A stretch of 56,445 nt of DNA from an uncultured Holdemania sp. (lineage in GTDB: Bacteria; Bacillota_I; Bacilli_A; Erysipelotrichales; Erysipelotrichaceae), in NCBI GenBank assembly GCA_904395815.1, contig CAJFOC010000001.1:1-56445 (forward strand), in the 5' to 3' direction. Below the pieces are notes generated by a model that searched no databases, was not told the DNA's origin, and saw only the letters and a list, made by a program, of their open reading frames with translations. Below are positions 30,976 to 39,849 of the stretch, piece after piece (the stretch's first letter is position 1; every line of letters begins with the position of its first letter). The position numbers and the translations under genes were made by a program.

Positions 30976-31935
30976 ATGGATGCTGTCTTGGAAAAAATCA
31001 GCCGAATCGGAATTGTTCCGGTCATCCGAATCGACCGGCCAGAGGATGCCGAACCGCTGGCCCGGGCTTTGTGCGAGGGAGGACTGCCTGCCGCAGAGGT
31101 GACTTTCCGCACGGCCCACGCTAAAAAAGCGATGCAGATCATTCATGAGCAGTTCCCGCAGATGATTCTGGGAGCCGGAACGGTTCTGACAAAACAGCAG
31201 GTGGACGATGCGATGGAAGCGGGGGCGCAGTTCATCGTCAGCCCGGGACTGAATCCGGAAATTGTGCGTTATTGCCAGCAGAAAGGCATTCTGATCCTGC
31301 CGGGTACCGCCAACGCCAGCGATATCGAGACGGCGCTGAGTCTGGGACTGACGACCGTCAAGTTTTTCCCGGCCGAACCGCTGGGCGGACTGAAAATGAT
31401 CAAGGCGCTGGCAGCTCCTTATGTCAATGTTTCATTCATGCCGACAGGAGGAATCAAGGAAAGCAACGTTTGCGAGTATCTGGCCTATGACCGGATTGTT
31501 GCCTGCGGCGGAACGTGGATGATTGATGCCGGACTGATCGCGGAGGGACGATTTGACAAGATCCGGGATCTGACCCGCAGCGCAGTCAAGACGATGCTGG
31601 GAATGAAGCTGGAGCATGTCGGGATCAATGCCGCGCCGCAACATTCGCAAGGCATTGCCGAAGAAATGGCGGCGTTATTGCAGTGTGAGGTCCGGCCAAC
31701 GTCCAAATCGTTCTTTGCCGGTGATACGGTCGAAGTCATGAACGGCAACGGCCGCGGCACGCATGGTCATCTCGGCTATACGGTGCATTCGGTTGAGCGG
31801 GCCGTTCGCTATTTTGAGGCCTGCGGTTACCGGTTTGATCAGGAAAGCCGCGGTTATGATGCGAAGGGCAAACTGAACTTCATTTATTTTGAAAAGGAAA
31901 TCGGCGGCTTTGCGGTTCATCTGAAAGCGGCCTGA
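30976..31935 (+). CDS. eda: KDPG/KHG aldolase fused to a C-terminal VOC-like domain
   Basis: 319 aa. Residues 1-205 are an Eda aldolase: GIVPVIRIDRPEDAEPLA, PAAEVTFRTAHAKKAM (Glu base), ILGAGTVLT, TTVKFFPAEPLGG (Schiff-base Lys) and MPTGGI. Residues ~225-319 look like a glyoxalase/VOC domain (HLGYTVHSVERAVRYFEACGY, IYFEKEIGGFAVHL), making the protein ~110 residues longer than usual Eda (~210). It makes pyruvate and glyceraldehyde-3-P from KDPG. The start at 30976 has AGGAG upstream. Confidence 0.92.
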   Translation: MDAVLEKISRIGIVPVIRIDRPEDAEPLARALCEGGLPAAEVTFRTAHAKKAMQIIHEQFPQMILGAGTVLTKQQVDDAMEAGAQFIVSPGLNPEIVRYCQQKGILILPGTANASDIETALSLGLTTVKFFPAEPLGGLKMIKALAAPYVNVSFMPTGGIKESNVCEYLAYDRIVACGGTWMIDAGLIAEGRFDKIRDLTRSAVKTMLGMKLEHVGINAAPQHSQGIAEEMAALLQCEVRPTSKSFFAGDTVEVMNGNGRGTHGHLGYTVHSVERAVRYFEACGYRFDQESRGYDAKGKLNFIYFEKEIGGFAVHLKAA

Positions 31936-31954
31936 AAAAGAAGAAAAGGAGAAA

Positions 31955-32980
31955 ATGATGAAAATTGTAACTCTGGGCGAAATTATGCTGCGCCTGTCGA
32001 CACCGGGCAACACCCGTTTTGTGCAGTCGGATTCCTTTGACGTTGTCTATGGCGGCGGGGAAGCCAACGTTGCGGTTTCTCTGGCTAATTACGGCCATGA
32101 CGCCTATTATGTGACCAAGCTGCCGAAGCATGAGATCGGTCAGGCGGCGGTCAACGCGCTGCGCCGTTTTGGCGTTCATACGGATTACATCGTCCGCGGC
32201 GGCGAACGGATCGGTATTTATTATCTGGAAACCGGCGCTTCGATGCGTCCGTCCAAAATTGTTTATGACCGCGCGCATTCCGCTATTGCCGAGGCTGGCG
32301 TGGAAGAATTTGACTTTGATGTGATCATGGAAGGAGCACACTGGTTTCACTGGTCCGGTATTACGCCAGCCATCAGCGCTGCCGGAGCGCAGCTGACCAA
32401 GGCGGCCTGCATTGCCGCCAAAAAACATGGGGTGCGGGTTTCCTGTGATCTGAACTACCGGAAAAAGCTGTGGACGCCGCAGCAGGCGCAGGCGGTGATG
32501 CGCGATCTGATGCAGTATGTCGATGTCTGCATCGGCAATGAAGAAGACGCGGAGCTGTGTCTGGGCTTTAAGCCGGAGGGGACGGATGTGACCAGCGGCA
32601 AGCTGGATCTGGACGGATACAAGAAAATTTTCGCTCAGATGCGGGAACAGTTTGGGTTCAAGACGGTCTGCACGACGCTGCGGGAAAGCTTCTCGGCAAC
32701 CCACAACGGCTGGTCGGCGCTGATTTACGACGGTCAGCAGTTTTATCAGTCCCGCCGCTATGACATCGAACCGATCGTGGATCGTGTCGGCGGAGGCGAT
32801 TCCTTCTCCGCGGGACTGATCCATGGTCTTCTGACAATGGACAGCCAAGAGGAAGCGTTGGAGTTTGCGGTTGCCGCTTCCGCGCTGAAACATACGATTC
32901 ACGGCGACTTCAATCTGGTCAGCGAGCAGGAAGTTCAGGCGCTGGCTGGCGGCGATGGGTCTGGCCGGGTACAGCGGTAA
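31955..32980 (+). CDS. kdgK: 2-keto-3-deoxygluconate kinase (PfkB family)
   Basis: 341 aa. VTLGEIMLRLSTPGN and the FDVVYGGGEANVAVSLA sugar motif match KDG kinases; the catalytic DRVGGGDSFSAGLIHGL has the GxGD base Asp. Its product is KDPG, the substrate of the preceding eda, so the two genes form a pathway pair 19 nt apart. A hexuronate or KDG source is not in the window. Confidence 0.92.
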   Translation: MMKIVTLGEIMLRLSTPGNTRFVQSDSFDVVYGGGEANVAVSLANYGHDAYYVTKLPKHEIGQAAVNALRRFGVHTDYIVRGGERIGIYYLETGASMRPSKIVYDRAHSAIAEAGVEEFDFDVIMEGAHWFHWSGITPAISAAGAQLTKAACIAAKKHGVRVSCDLNYRKKLWTPQQAQAVMRDLMQYVDVCIGNEEDAELCLGFKPEGTDVTSGKLDLDGYKKIFAQMREQFGFKTVCTTLRESFSATHNGWSALIYDGQQFYQSRRYDIEPIVDRVGGGDSFSAGLIHGLLTMDSQEEALEFAVAASALKHTIHGDFNLVSEQEVQALAGGDGSGRVQR

Positions 32981-32993
32981 GAGGATCTGTTCG

Positions 32994-33032
32994 GCTTCTG
33001 TTTCTTTTGAATATTGAAACAGAAGCTTTTTT
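32994..33032 (+). terminator. terminator after kdgK
   Basis: GCTTCTGTTTC and GAAACAGAAGC flank an 11-nt loop, then T6. Confidence 0.92.
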
Positions 33033-33086
33033 ACTTGATTTGTCGGCAGGAAAGACTATCATAATTCCTGTTGGAAAGGAGCTGAA

Positions 33087-33752
33087 ATGATGGAACGGAT
33101 TCAGGATATGGAATGTCTGAGATTAAGCGGAGAAAACGGGGAAATCAGCTGGGGCGGCGATCAGAACTGGTACCCGTTTTTATGGCAGCGGCGGGCAGGG
33201 TGCGGGCCGACCTGCGCGGCGACGCTGCTTTTTTATCATCGGCAGCGGCAGCGCAGCCGTCAGGGATTGCCAGTGATCCGCAGCCGGCAGCCGTTATTGA
33301 CCATGATGGAGGAGGTGTGGCGGTTTGTCACACCGGCCCGAGGGGGTGTCAACACGCTGCGTTATTTCAGCGAGGGATTGCGGCGTTACCGTGATCAGGT
33401 TCAGCTGCGCTTTCAGATTCGAACGCTTACCCTTGCCCAGCTGACCGCTGACCGGCCGGCATGGGAAACGGTGGCGGACTTTGTGCAAACCGCGCTGCGG
33501 CACGATGCGCCGGTGGCGTTTCTCTGTCTGGATCACGGACAGGAAAAGCGGCTGGACGACTGGCACTGGGTTGTGATTACCGCGCTGGATCCGCAATCCG
33601 GAGATATCGAATTTCTTGATGAAAGCGTCGTCAAACAGGCCAGTCTGCGTCTGTGGCTGTCGACCACTGCCAGCCGGGGCGGACTGGCCTGGCTGGATTT
33701 TGCGGATGAATCCATGCTTAACAATCTGAACAAACAGGATTATAATTACTGA
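33087..33752 (+). CDS. papain/C39-like cysteine peptidase-fold protein of unknown function
   Basis: 221 aa. Near the N-terminus WQRRAGCGPTCAATLLFYH has the Cys39 and Ala/Thr pattern of C39-type peptidases. Near residue 158 DDWHWVVITALDP holds His160, followed by IEFLDES with an acidic residue, so Cys-His-Asp could be complete. No signal peptide or transporter partner is obvious. Function not known; it may also be a Cys-peptidase-like non-enzyme. The start follows GGAAAGGAGCTGAA. Confidence 0.7.
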   Translation: MMERIQDMECLRLSGENGEISWGGDQNWYPFLWQRRAGCGPTCAATLLFYHRQRQRSRQGLPVIRSRQPLLTMMEEVWRFVTPARGGVNTLRYFSEGLRRYRDQVQLRFQIRTLTLAQLTADRPAWETVADFVQTALRHDAPVAFLCLDHGQEKRLDDWHWVVITALDPQSGDIEFLDESVVKQASLRLWLSTTASRGGLAWLDFADESMLNNLNKQDYNY

Positions 33753-33779
33753 TATTGACGTTGGATTGGGGGATTGAGA

Positions 33780-35129
33780 ATGGAAAGACAACGACGTGGA
33801 CTGACCAGCGGTGTGATCTGGAAAGAGCTTGTGCTGTTTTCCATACCGCTGCTGCTGGGAAATCTGTTTCAATTGCTTTACAACACGGTAGACTCCATCG
33901 TGGTCGGTAATTTTGTCGGCCATCAGGCGCTGGCTGCAGTCGGCGCAAGCACGCCGCTGATCAACATGCTGATCGGCTTCTTCATGGGAGTGGCGACCGG
34001 CGCCGGTGTGATCATTTCCCGCTATTATGGCGGCAACAAAACGGAGGAATTACAGAAAACCGTTCATACCTTTGTTGCGTTTACACTGATTTTCGGTATT
34101 TTTATGATGATCTTCGGTCTGGTGATGACGCCGACGTTTCTGCGCTGGATGGGAACGCCGGACGATGTTTTCGACATGGCGGTCGTCTATCTGCAGATTT
34201 ATTTTCTGGGAATCATGCCGACGATGATGTACAACACCGGAGCGGGAATTCTGCAGGCGGTAGGCGATTCCCGACGCCCGCTGATCTTTCTGACCTGCGC
34301 CAGCGTGCTCAACATCATTCTGGACCTGGTGTTTGTGATCAATTTCAATATGGGGGTAGCCGGCGTTGCCTGGGCTACGCTGATTGCGCAGGCCGTTTCC
34401 TGTATGCTGGTCTGCCTGACCCTGATTCACAGCAGGGAGGTATACCGGGTGCAGATCCGGAAAATCCGGCTTCATAAGGACATGTTGATTCAGGTAATCC
34501 GGCTGGGAATTCCCAGCGGTCTGCAGCAGATGATCGTATCCTTCTCCAATGTGCTGGTCATGTCGTATGTTAACGGCTTTGGCTCCACAGCTGTCGCCGG
34601 TTTCAGTTCCGCCAACAAGTTTGATAATTTCCTCGGCCTGCCAGTGCAGAGCTTCATGCTGGCGATCACGACCTTTGTCGGGCAGAACATGGGCGCCCGC
34701 AAGATGGATCGCGTCAGAAAAGGTATCCGGACTTGTCTGGTGATCGGGCTGATTACCGTGGTGGCCATCGGGATTCCGGCCTTTCTGTTTTCAGATGTAT
34801 GCATCCGGATGTTTTCGCAGGAAGCGGAGGTCATTCGCTATGGGTCACGGATGATGCGGACGCTGGTGCCGTTTTACTGTCTGCTCAACGTAGCGCAGGT
34901 GCTCAGCGGCGCGGTACGCGGTTCCGGCAATACGACGGTACCGATGCTGGTCAATGTGCTGAATTTCTGCGTTGTCCGTCAGGTGTTCCTCAGTGCGTTC
35001 ATGGCGCTGTTTAACACGATTGAAGTCGTTTTCTGGAGTTATCCGGTGACCTGGGCGCTGTCGGCGATCATCATGACGCTCTATATCGTCCGTCAGCCGT
35101 GGATGAAAGAATCCTATCAGGGTGAATGA
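33780..35129 (+). CDS. MATE family efflux transporter
   Basis: 449 aa, about 12 hydrophobic helices. FSIPLLLGNLFQLLYNTVDS and FVGHQALAAVGAST at the N-terminus, and the repeat in the second half (IPSGLQQMIVSFSNVLVMSYV, GFSSANKFDNFL), are the two halves of a MATE protein exporting drugs or toxins through H+ or Na+ exchange. The ATG at 33780 is preferred. The next gene starts inside its stop (ATGA). Confidence 0.92.
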   Translation: MERQRRGLTSGVIWKELVLFSIPLLLGNLFQLLYNTVDSIVVGNFVGHQALAAVGASTPLINMLIGFFMGVATGAGVIISRYYGGNKTEELQKTVHTFVAFTLIFGIFMMIFGLVMTPTFLRWMGTPDDVFDMAVVYLQIYFLGIMPTMMYNTGAGILQAVGDSRRPLIFLTCASVLNIILDLVFVINFNMGVAGVAWATLIAQAVSCMLVCLTLIHSREVYRVQIRKIRLHKDMLIQVIRLGIPSGLQQMIVSFSNVLVMSYVNGFGSTAVAGFSSANKFDNFLGLPVQSFMLAITTFVGQNMGARKMDRVRKGIRTCLVIGLITVVAIGIPAFLFSDVCIRMFSQEAEVIRYGSRMMRTLVPFYCLLNVAQVLSGAVRGSGNTTVPMLVNVLNFCVVRQVFLSAFMALFNTIEVVFWSYPVTWALSAIIMTLYIVRQPWMKESYQGE

Positions 35130-36226
35130 GATCGGATCAGATTGTAACGGGAGTGAATCTTCGCGGCCGGCGGGCAATCTTTCTGTCAGATGTCCATGGC
35201 GAACTGCCTGTGCTGCAGCAGCTGCTACGGCAGATCGATTTCCGTCCGGGAAACGATCTGCTGTTTGTTCTTGGAGATCTGATCGAAAAGGGCAGCTGCA
35301 GTCTGGATACGCTGCGCTTTTTGATGAGGCTGTCCCGCATTCCCGGCGTTACGGTGCTGAAGGGCAACAACGATGACGTGCTGAAGCTGCTTCAGCCGGA
35401 GTGTTCCGCTGCGAACCGGCTTGGGTATCTGCGCTCACGGCGTTCGATTCTCAGCGAAATGGCGGAAGAATGCGGCATCAATCTTGATGAAAAGACGGAA
35501 CCGGATACATTGCGAAAACAGCTGTTTGCCCGTTATGAAGCGGAGCTGTCCTTTCTGCAGCAGCGTCCGCTGATCGTTTCCGGCGAAGGGTTTGCGGCGG
35601 CGCATTCCAGCCTGCAGGATGCGGCGCATCTGGAAAACAATGATCCGGACCGGGTGCTGCGGGATAATGACTTTCTGTTTCAGTCGGAGCCGCGGTTTGC
35701 GGTGCCGGTGATCGTCGGTCATTATCCGACGATCTGCATGAGCCGCCAGATCGGCTACTGCGGCGTGCTGCGCTGGCCGGAACGGAATCTGTTTGCCATT
35801 GATGGCGGCTGCGGTATGCATGCGCATGGACAGCTCAACGCGCTGATCGTGGAAGACGGGGATTTTGCCCATTTCCGCCAAAAGAGCGCTGATCTGTTGC
35901 CCTCTTGCCGAATCGTCGCCGATCAGATGGCGACGCCGCCCTCAGAGCGGGTATTTGTCCGCTATTTTGAAAGTGAGATCGAGGTGCTTCAGCAGGATGG
36001 AGAATTCCTTCAGGTTCGCCATCAGGCGACCGGCAAAAAGCTCACGATCCCCTGTGACGCTTTGCGGTATATCGACGGACAGACGCATTGCTTCAACAGC
36101 ACCAGCTTCTGGCTGCCGCTGCGCAAGGGCGAACAGGTCAAGGTAATCCGGGAATACACGGATCGCTGTTTCTGCAAAAAGGACAACGTCCTGGGCTGGG
36201 TTTCCCGCCGGTGTCTGGCGTTTTGA
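35126..36226 (+). CDS. calcineurin-like phosphoesterase with C-terminal SH3-like region
   Basis: 366 aa. The metal motifs are FLSDVHGELPVL (about 20-30), LGDLIEKG, LKGNNDD, AHSSLQD and VIVGHYPT, as in PrpE/serine-threonine-phosphatase-like enzymes. Residues ~285-366 (VFVRYFESEIEVLQQDGEFL, WLPLRKGEQVKVI, NVLGWVSRRCL) look like an SH3-type module. It overlaps the MATE gene by 4 nt, so they are coupled. Substrate unknown. Confidence 0.85.
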   Translation: MRSDQIVTGVNLRGRRAIFLSDVHGELPVLQQLLRQIDFRPGNDLLFVLGDLIEKGSCSLDTLRFLMRLSRIPGVTVLKGNNDDVLKLLQPECSAANRLGYLRSRRSILSEMAEECGINLDEKTEPDTLRKQLFARYEAELSFLQQRPLIVSGEGFAAAHSSLQDAAHLENNDPDRVLRDNDFLFQSEPRFAVPVIVGHYPTICMSRQIGYCGVLRWPERNLFAIDGGCGMHAHGQLNALIVEDGDFAHFRQKSADLLPSCRIVADQMATPPSERVFVRYFESEIEVLQQDGEFLQVRHQATGKKLTIPCDALRYIDGQTHCFNSTSFWLPLRKGEQVKVIREYTDRCFCKKDNVLGWVSRRCLAF

Positions 36227-36247
36227 CAAATAAAGAAGGATGAAACG

Positions 36248-36802
36248 ATGATCAGAGAACTGACCGAAAAAGAATTTGCCGAAATTTATAAACAATACAT
36301 GGAACAGGACTTTCCGGCCGATGAGCTGAAACCGCTCGGCGAAATCGAAAGCCAGCGCCAGCGGCAGACCGCAATCTGCCTGGGCTTTTTTCATCAGCGG
36401 CATCTGGCGGGGTATGCGGTGCTGCAGCGCAGCGATGACCTTCTGCTGCTGGATTATTTTGCTGTTCTTCCCCGGTTTCGCCATCAGGGACTGGGGACGC
36501 TTTTTCTGCGGCAGCTGCGGGAAATCTTTGCCGATCAGACCGCAATCCTGATTGAATCCGAAGCGGCGGACACTGCGGAAGCACAGAGAAGACTGGCGTT
36601 TTATCAGCGAGCCGGAGCGGTGCTGAGCGAAATCCGGATTCATCTTGTTCATGTGGATTACCGGATCCTGATGCTTCCGCTGTCGCAAACGCTGACAGAC
36701 AGACAACTGCATCAGGCGCTATTGACAATGTATCGGACGATTTATTCTGAGCCGTTTCGAAACCGTTATCTGAGAATCAGTCCGGCATCAGAATCACAAT
36801 AA
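36248..36802 (+). CDS. GNAT family N-acetyltransferase
   Basis: 184 aa. A GNAT core with LLLLDYFAVLPRFRHQGLGTLFLRQL (acetyl-CoA binding Q/RxxGxG/A) and an ILIESEAADTAEAQRRLAFYQRAG helix. The acceptor is unknown. Confidence 0.85.
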   Translation: MIRELTEKEFAEIYKQYMEQDFPADELKPLGEIESQRQRQTAICLGFFHQRHLAGYAVLQRSDDLLLLDYFAVLPRFRHQGLGTLFLRQLREIFADQTAILIESEAADTAEAQRRLAFYQRAGAVLSEIRIHLVHVDYRILMLPLSQTLTDRQLHQALLTMYRTIYSEPFRNRYLRISPASESQ

Positions 36803-36812
36803 CACCTCATCC

Positions 36813-36850
36813 GGGAAGATTCCGTCGATACCGATGGACTTCCCATTTTT
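36813..36850 (+). terminator. terminator after the acetyltransferase
   Basis: GGGAAG...CTTCCC with an inner TTCCGTCG/CGATGGA stem (one G-U pair), then ATTTTTTG. Confidence 0.8.
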
Positions 36851-37000
36851 TGTGTATTGATCCGACTCCGGTGACTTCCGGCAGCGCCGGATTTCATGAT
36901 ATAATATTCATACAAAATCTCTCTGATATGGATTTCCATCATTTCTTACATGGATAAAATGAAAATTTGCATAAGATATGAAAAGGATGACAGAAATCGA

Positions 37001-37029
37001 TTGTCACTGACCGCTTTTTGCGGTATAAA
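37001..37029 (+). promoter_or_regulatory. promoter of the guanylate-kinase-like gene
   Basis: TTGTCA, 17-nt spacer, TATAAA. The spacer is a CCGC-T5-GCGG palindrome, possibly an operator. The preceding ~150 bases hold no gene. Confidence 0.6.
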
Positions 37030-37048
37030 TACAAAGTAGAATGGGGGT

Positions 37049-37627
37049 ATGATGATGGGTGAAGGATGTGTTGTCATTCTGAGCGGCGTCAGCAGTATCG
37101 GCAAGGACCGGGTCAAGGAACTGTTATTGAAAGACCCGGAACTGGGGCTGATGGAGATCATTTCGCTGACAACCCGCCCGAAACGTGCGGACGAGAAGGA
37201 TGGACTGGATTATTATTTTGTGGATCACCGGAATTTTGCCGCGGCGGCGCGGGAGCACCGGCTGCTGGAATACACGGAATTCAATGGTTATTACTATGGA
37301 ACTCCGGCTGAACATGCGGAATTTCTGATGGCCATGGGGAAAAATGTGCTGATCTGTGTGGAAGCACAGGGAGTCGGTCAGATTCGGATCAAGCATCCGG
37401 ACAACATGGCGTTTTTCCTTGTGCCGACCAGCATGACAGAACTGGAAAAACAGGTGCGTCAGCGGTATAAGGACGATCTTTCCGGCATCGCGCTGCGGCT
37501 GAACAAGGCGCAGACTGAACTGGAACTGGCTGAAATGTTCGGAGTCTGTGTTCCGCTGACATCGGATGAGGAAGCGTATCAGACAATCCGAACCGCGCTG
37601 ATTGGGAAACTGAACGAGCGCAGATAA
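37049..37627 (+). CDS. guanylate kinase-like protein with atypical P-loop
   Basis: 192 aa. The fold is that of GMP kinase: P-loop VVILSGVSSIGKDRVKELLL (residues 8-26), SLTTRPKRADEKDGLDYYFV (GMP binding Arg and acidic residues), and EYTEFNGYYYGTP. The P-loop lacks the final Ser/Thr after Gly-Lys (Asp20-Arg21 here), so activity may be altered. It stands apart from the usual gmk neighbours and is probably a paralog. Alternatively, a variant nucleoside-monophosphate kinase. Confidence 0.78.
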   Translation: MMMGEGCVVILSGVSSIGKDRVKELLLKDPELGLMEIISLTTRPKRADEKDGLDYYFVDHRNFAAAAREHRLLEYTEFNGYYYGTPAEHAEFLMAMGKNVLICVEAQGVGQIRIKHPDNMAFFLVPTSMTELEKQVRQRYKDDLSGIALRLNKAQTELELAEMFGVCVPLTSDEEAYQTIRTALIGKLNERR

Positions 37628-37648
37628 CCGGCAGAGGCCGGTTTTTTT
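37627..37648 (+). terminator. terminator after the guanylate-kinase-like gene
   Basis: ACCGGC, AGAG loop, GCCGGT, then T6, starting at the stop codon. Confidence 0.9.
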
Positions 37649-37694
37649 ATATCATGGTTACCTGGCGGATACCAGGGCAGTAATTTGTGCGTAC

Positions 37695-37722
37695 TTGAAC
37701 GGCGGTGCTGAACTCCTATAAT
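37695..37722 (+). promoter_or_regulatory. promoter of the sirtuin gene
   Basis: TTGAAC, 16-nt spacer, TATAAT, 35 nt before the start. Confidence 0.65.
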
Positions 37723-37757
37723 GGAATACGGATAACGAGTTCGAAGGAGTAAGATCC

Positions 37758-38663
37758 ATGCAAATCAACGGAAACGCAAATCCTGCTGCCACACTGCGGC
37801 AGGCACTGACGGAAGCGGAAGCGGTGGTGATCGGCGCCGGAGCGGGATTATCCACCTCAGCCGGACTGACTTATGCTAATGAACGTTTCGGTCGCTATTT
37901 TTCTGATTTTGCGAAAAAATACCGGTTTCGCGATATGTATTCCGGCGGGTTTTACCCGTATGATACGCTGGAAGAACACTGGGCTTACTGGAGCCGGTAC
38001 ATTTATATCAATCGTTACATGGAGATCCCCAAACCGGTTTACAGAGAGCTTTTGGATTGGGTGAGGGACAAGGATTATTTTGTGCTGACAACCAATGTGG
38101 ATCACTGTTTTCAAAGGGCGGGTTTTGACAGACACCGCCTGTTTTATACCCAGGGAGATTACGGTCTGTTCCAGTGCAGTCTGCCCTGTCACAAGGCAAC
38201 ATATGACAATGCGGCAGTGATCCGGGCCATGCTTGAGGCACAGGGATATGAGATTGCGGAGGATGGCGCATTAAGGCTGCCGGAGGGAATCAAACCGAAA
38301 GGGACAATTCCTGGTGAATTGATTCCTTACTGTCCAAGGTGCGGCCGCCCCATGAGTATGAACCTTCGCTCTGACGGAACCTTTGTGGAAGATCGCGGCT
38401 GGCATCAGGCGGCCGCCCGCTATGGCGATTTTCTGCGCAAATATCGTGGCCGGAAGGTGCTGTATCTGGAACTGGGGGTTGGCATGAATACGCCGACGAT
38501 TGTAAAATTTTCTTTCTGGCAAAGGATGGCAGAGAATCCAAAGGCAATCTATGCCTGCGTCAATCTGAAAGAAGCCTGGGCGCCCAAAGAGATTGCAGAT
38601 CGTTCGATCTGTATCCATGGCGACATTCTGGAAGTGCTGAACGCAGGCTCTCAAAATCGATGA
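37758..38663 (+). CDS. sirTM: class M sirtuin (SirTM-like ADP-ribosyltransferase)
   Basis: 301 aa. The NAD-binding motif VVIGAGAGLSTSAGLTYA (about 24-40) and TTNVDHCFQRAG (111-122) are SIR2-type. A zinc site is formed by Cys140, Cys144, Cys192 and Cys195. In standard deacetylases a catalytic His follows; here the equivalent stretch is YTQGDYGLFQC with Gln132 at that place, as in SirTM proteins, which ADP-ribosylate lipoylated GcvH-L. None of its usual partners (macrodomain, GcvH-L, LplA2) is adjacent in this window. It has its own promoter. Confidence 0.85.
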   Translation: MQINGNANPAATLRQALTEAEAVVIGAGAGLSTSAGLTYANERFGRYFSDFAKKYRFRDMYSGGFYPYDTLEEHWAYWSRYIYINRYMEIPKPVYRELLDWVRDKDYFVLTTNVDHCFQRAGFDRHRLFYTQGDYGLFQCSLPCHKATYDNAAVIRAMLEAQGYEIAEDGALRLPEGIKPKGTIPGELIPYCPRCGRPMSMNLRSDGTFVEDRGWHQAAARYGDFLRKYRGRKVLYLELGVGMNTPTIVKFSFWQRMAENPKAIYACVNLKEAWAPKEIADRSICIHGDILEVLNAGSQNR

Positions 38664-38754
38664 GTCCAGTATAGGAAATAGCGGTGTTGCGTCATCCTGA
38701 GCGGTATATCGGATAAGGATAGCGAACAAGGGGAAAGCATACAGGAGGAAGACG

Positions 38755-39849
38755 ATGAGAAAATGGGGATGGATTGTGATGTGTGGAATGCTGATCCTTT
38801 GCAGTTGTGAGAAAAAGGAAATGTCTGCAGAAGTGCGGGAAAGCACGGAAGGAACAACGCTGGCGATCGCTGCTGATCTGCATTATCTGTCTCCCTCTCT
38901 TACTGATCGGGGGACCTTGTTTACACAGACTGTGCTGCATGCGGATGGCAAAATGACAGTCTGCAGTGAAGAACTGACGGAGGCATTTGTGCAGCAGATT
39001 CTCAGCGAGGAGGTCGATTGCCTGATCCTGCCGGGAGATCTGACTTTCAATGGGGAACGGCAGAGTCATCAGAAACTGGCGGAAAAACTGAGGCGGATAG
39101 AACAGAGCGGGACTCAGGTGCTGGTTCTGCCGGGAAATCATGATCTGAATAACCCGCAGGCCCTGTCTTATCAGGGTGATCAGGCTTATAAAACAGCGTC
39201 TGCGGACGGGGAAGAATTCGCCCGGATTTATCAGGAATTCGGTTATGATGAGGCGTTGTCCCGCGACGGGGCTTCACTGAGCTATACGGTGCAGGTGAAT
39301 GATCGGCTGCGCGTTCTGATGATCGACGTCAATACGGCAGAGGCGCCCGGACAGCTGAAACAACAAACCTGTCAGTGGATTGCGGAACAGCTGAAAGCGG
39401 CGGCGGAAGATGGCGTTCGCCTGATCACGGTCAGTCATCAGAACCTGCTTCAGCACAATGCGCTGTTTGTCGAAGGCTTTCGGATGGAAGGGGCTGACTT
39501 ACTGCTGGGGCTGATGGAACAGGAAGGGGTACTCTGTCATCTCAGCGGGCATCTGCATCTTCAGCATCAGGCGCTCAGCGAAATGGGATTACGGGAAATC
39601 GTGACCTCTTCGCTGGCCGTCAGTCCGCATCAGTACGGTCTTCTGCGACTGTGCCAGGATCACGCCGATTACGCTGTCCGCCAGACAGACGTCGCTGCCT
39701 GGGCGTCGCAGACCGGCAGCCACGACGAAGCATTGCTGAACTTCGCGCAGACTTCACGACAGTTTTTTCTGGCTAACGCATGGAGACAGGCGATGGATTC
39801 GCTGGAGGATACGCTGGTCCATCGTCGGATGGCTCTTTTTTTTCGCTGA
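38755..39849 (+). CDS. metallophosphoesterase lipoprotein, frameshifted near the C-terminus
   Basis: 364 aa as read. The signal peptide ends MLILCSCEKK, a lipobox with Cys about residue 18. Calcineurin-like motifs are AADLHYLSPSL, LILPGDLTFNGERQSH, VLPGNHDLN, VSHQNLL and HLSGHLHLQ. The reading frame stops at 39849 right after a run of eight T (39836-39843). One base fewer continues the frame for about 60 codons to 40024, so the intact protein is probably ~424 aa. It is likely a surface phosphoesterase. Confidence 0.9.
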   Translation: MRKWGWIVMCGMLILCSCEKKEMSAEVRESTEGTTLAIAADLHYLSPSLTDRGTLFTQTVLHADGKMTVCSEELTEAFVQQILSEEVDCLILPGDLTFNGERQSHQKLAEKLRRIEQSGTQVLVLPGNHDLNNPQALSYQGDQAYKTASADGEEFARIYQEFGYDEALSRDGASLSYTVQVNDRLRVLMIDVNTAEAPGQLKQQTCQWIAEQLKAAAEDGVRLITVSHQNLLQHNALFVEGFRMEGADLLLGLMEQEGVLCHLSGHLHLQHQALSEMGLREIVTSSLAVSPHQYGLLRLCQDHADYAVRQTDVAAWASQTGSHDEALLNFAQTSRQFFLANAWRQAMDSLEDTLVHRRMALFFR

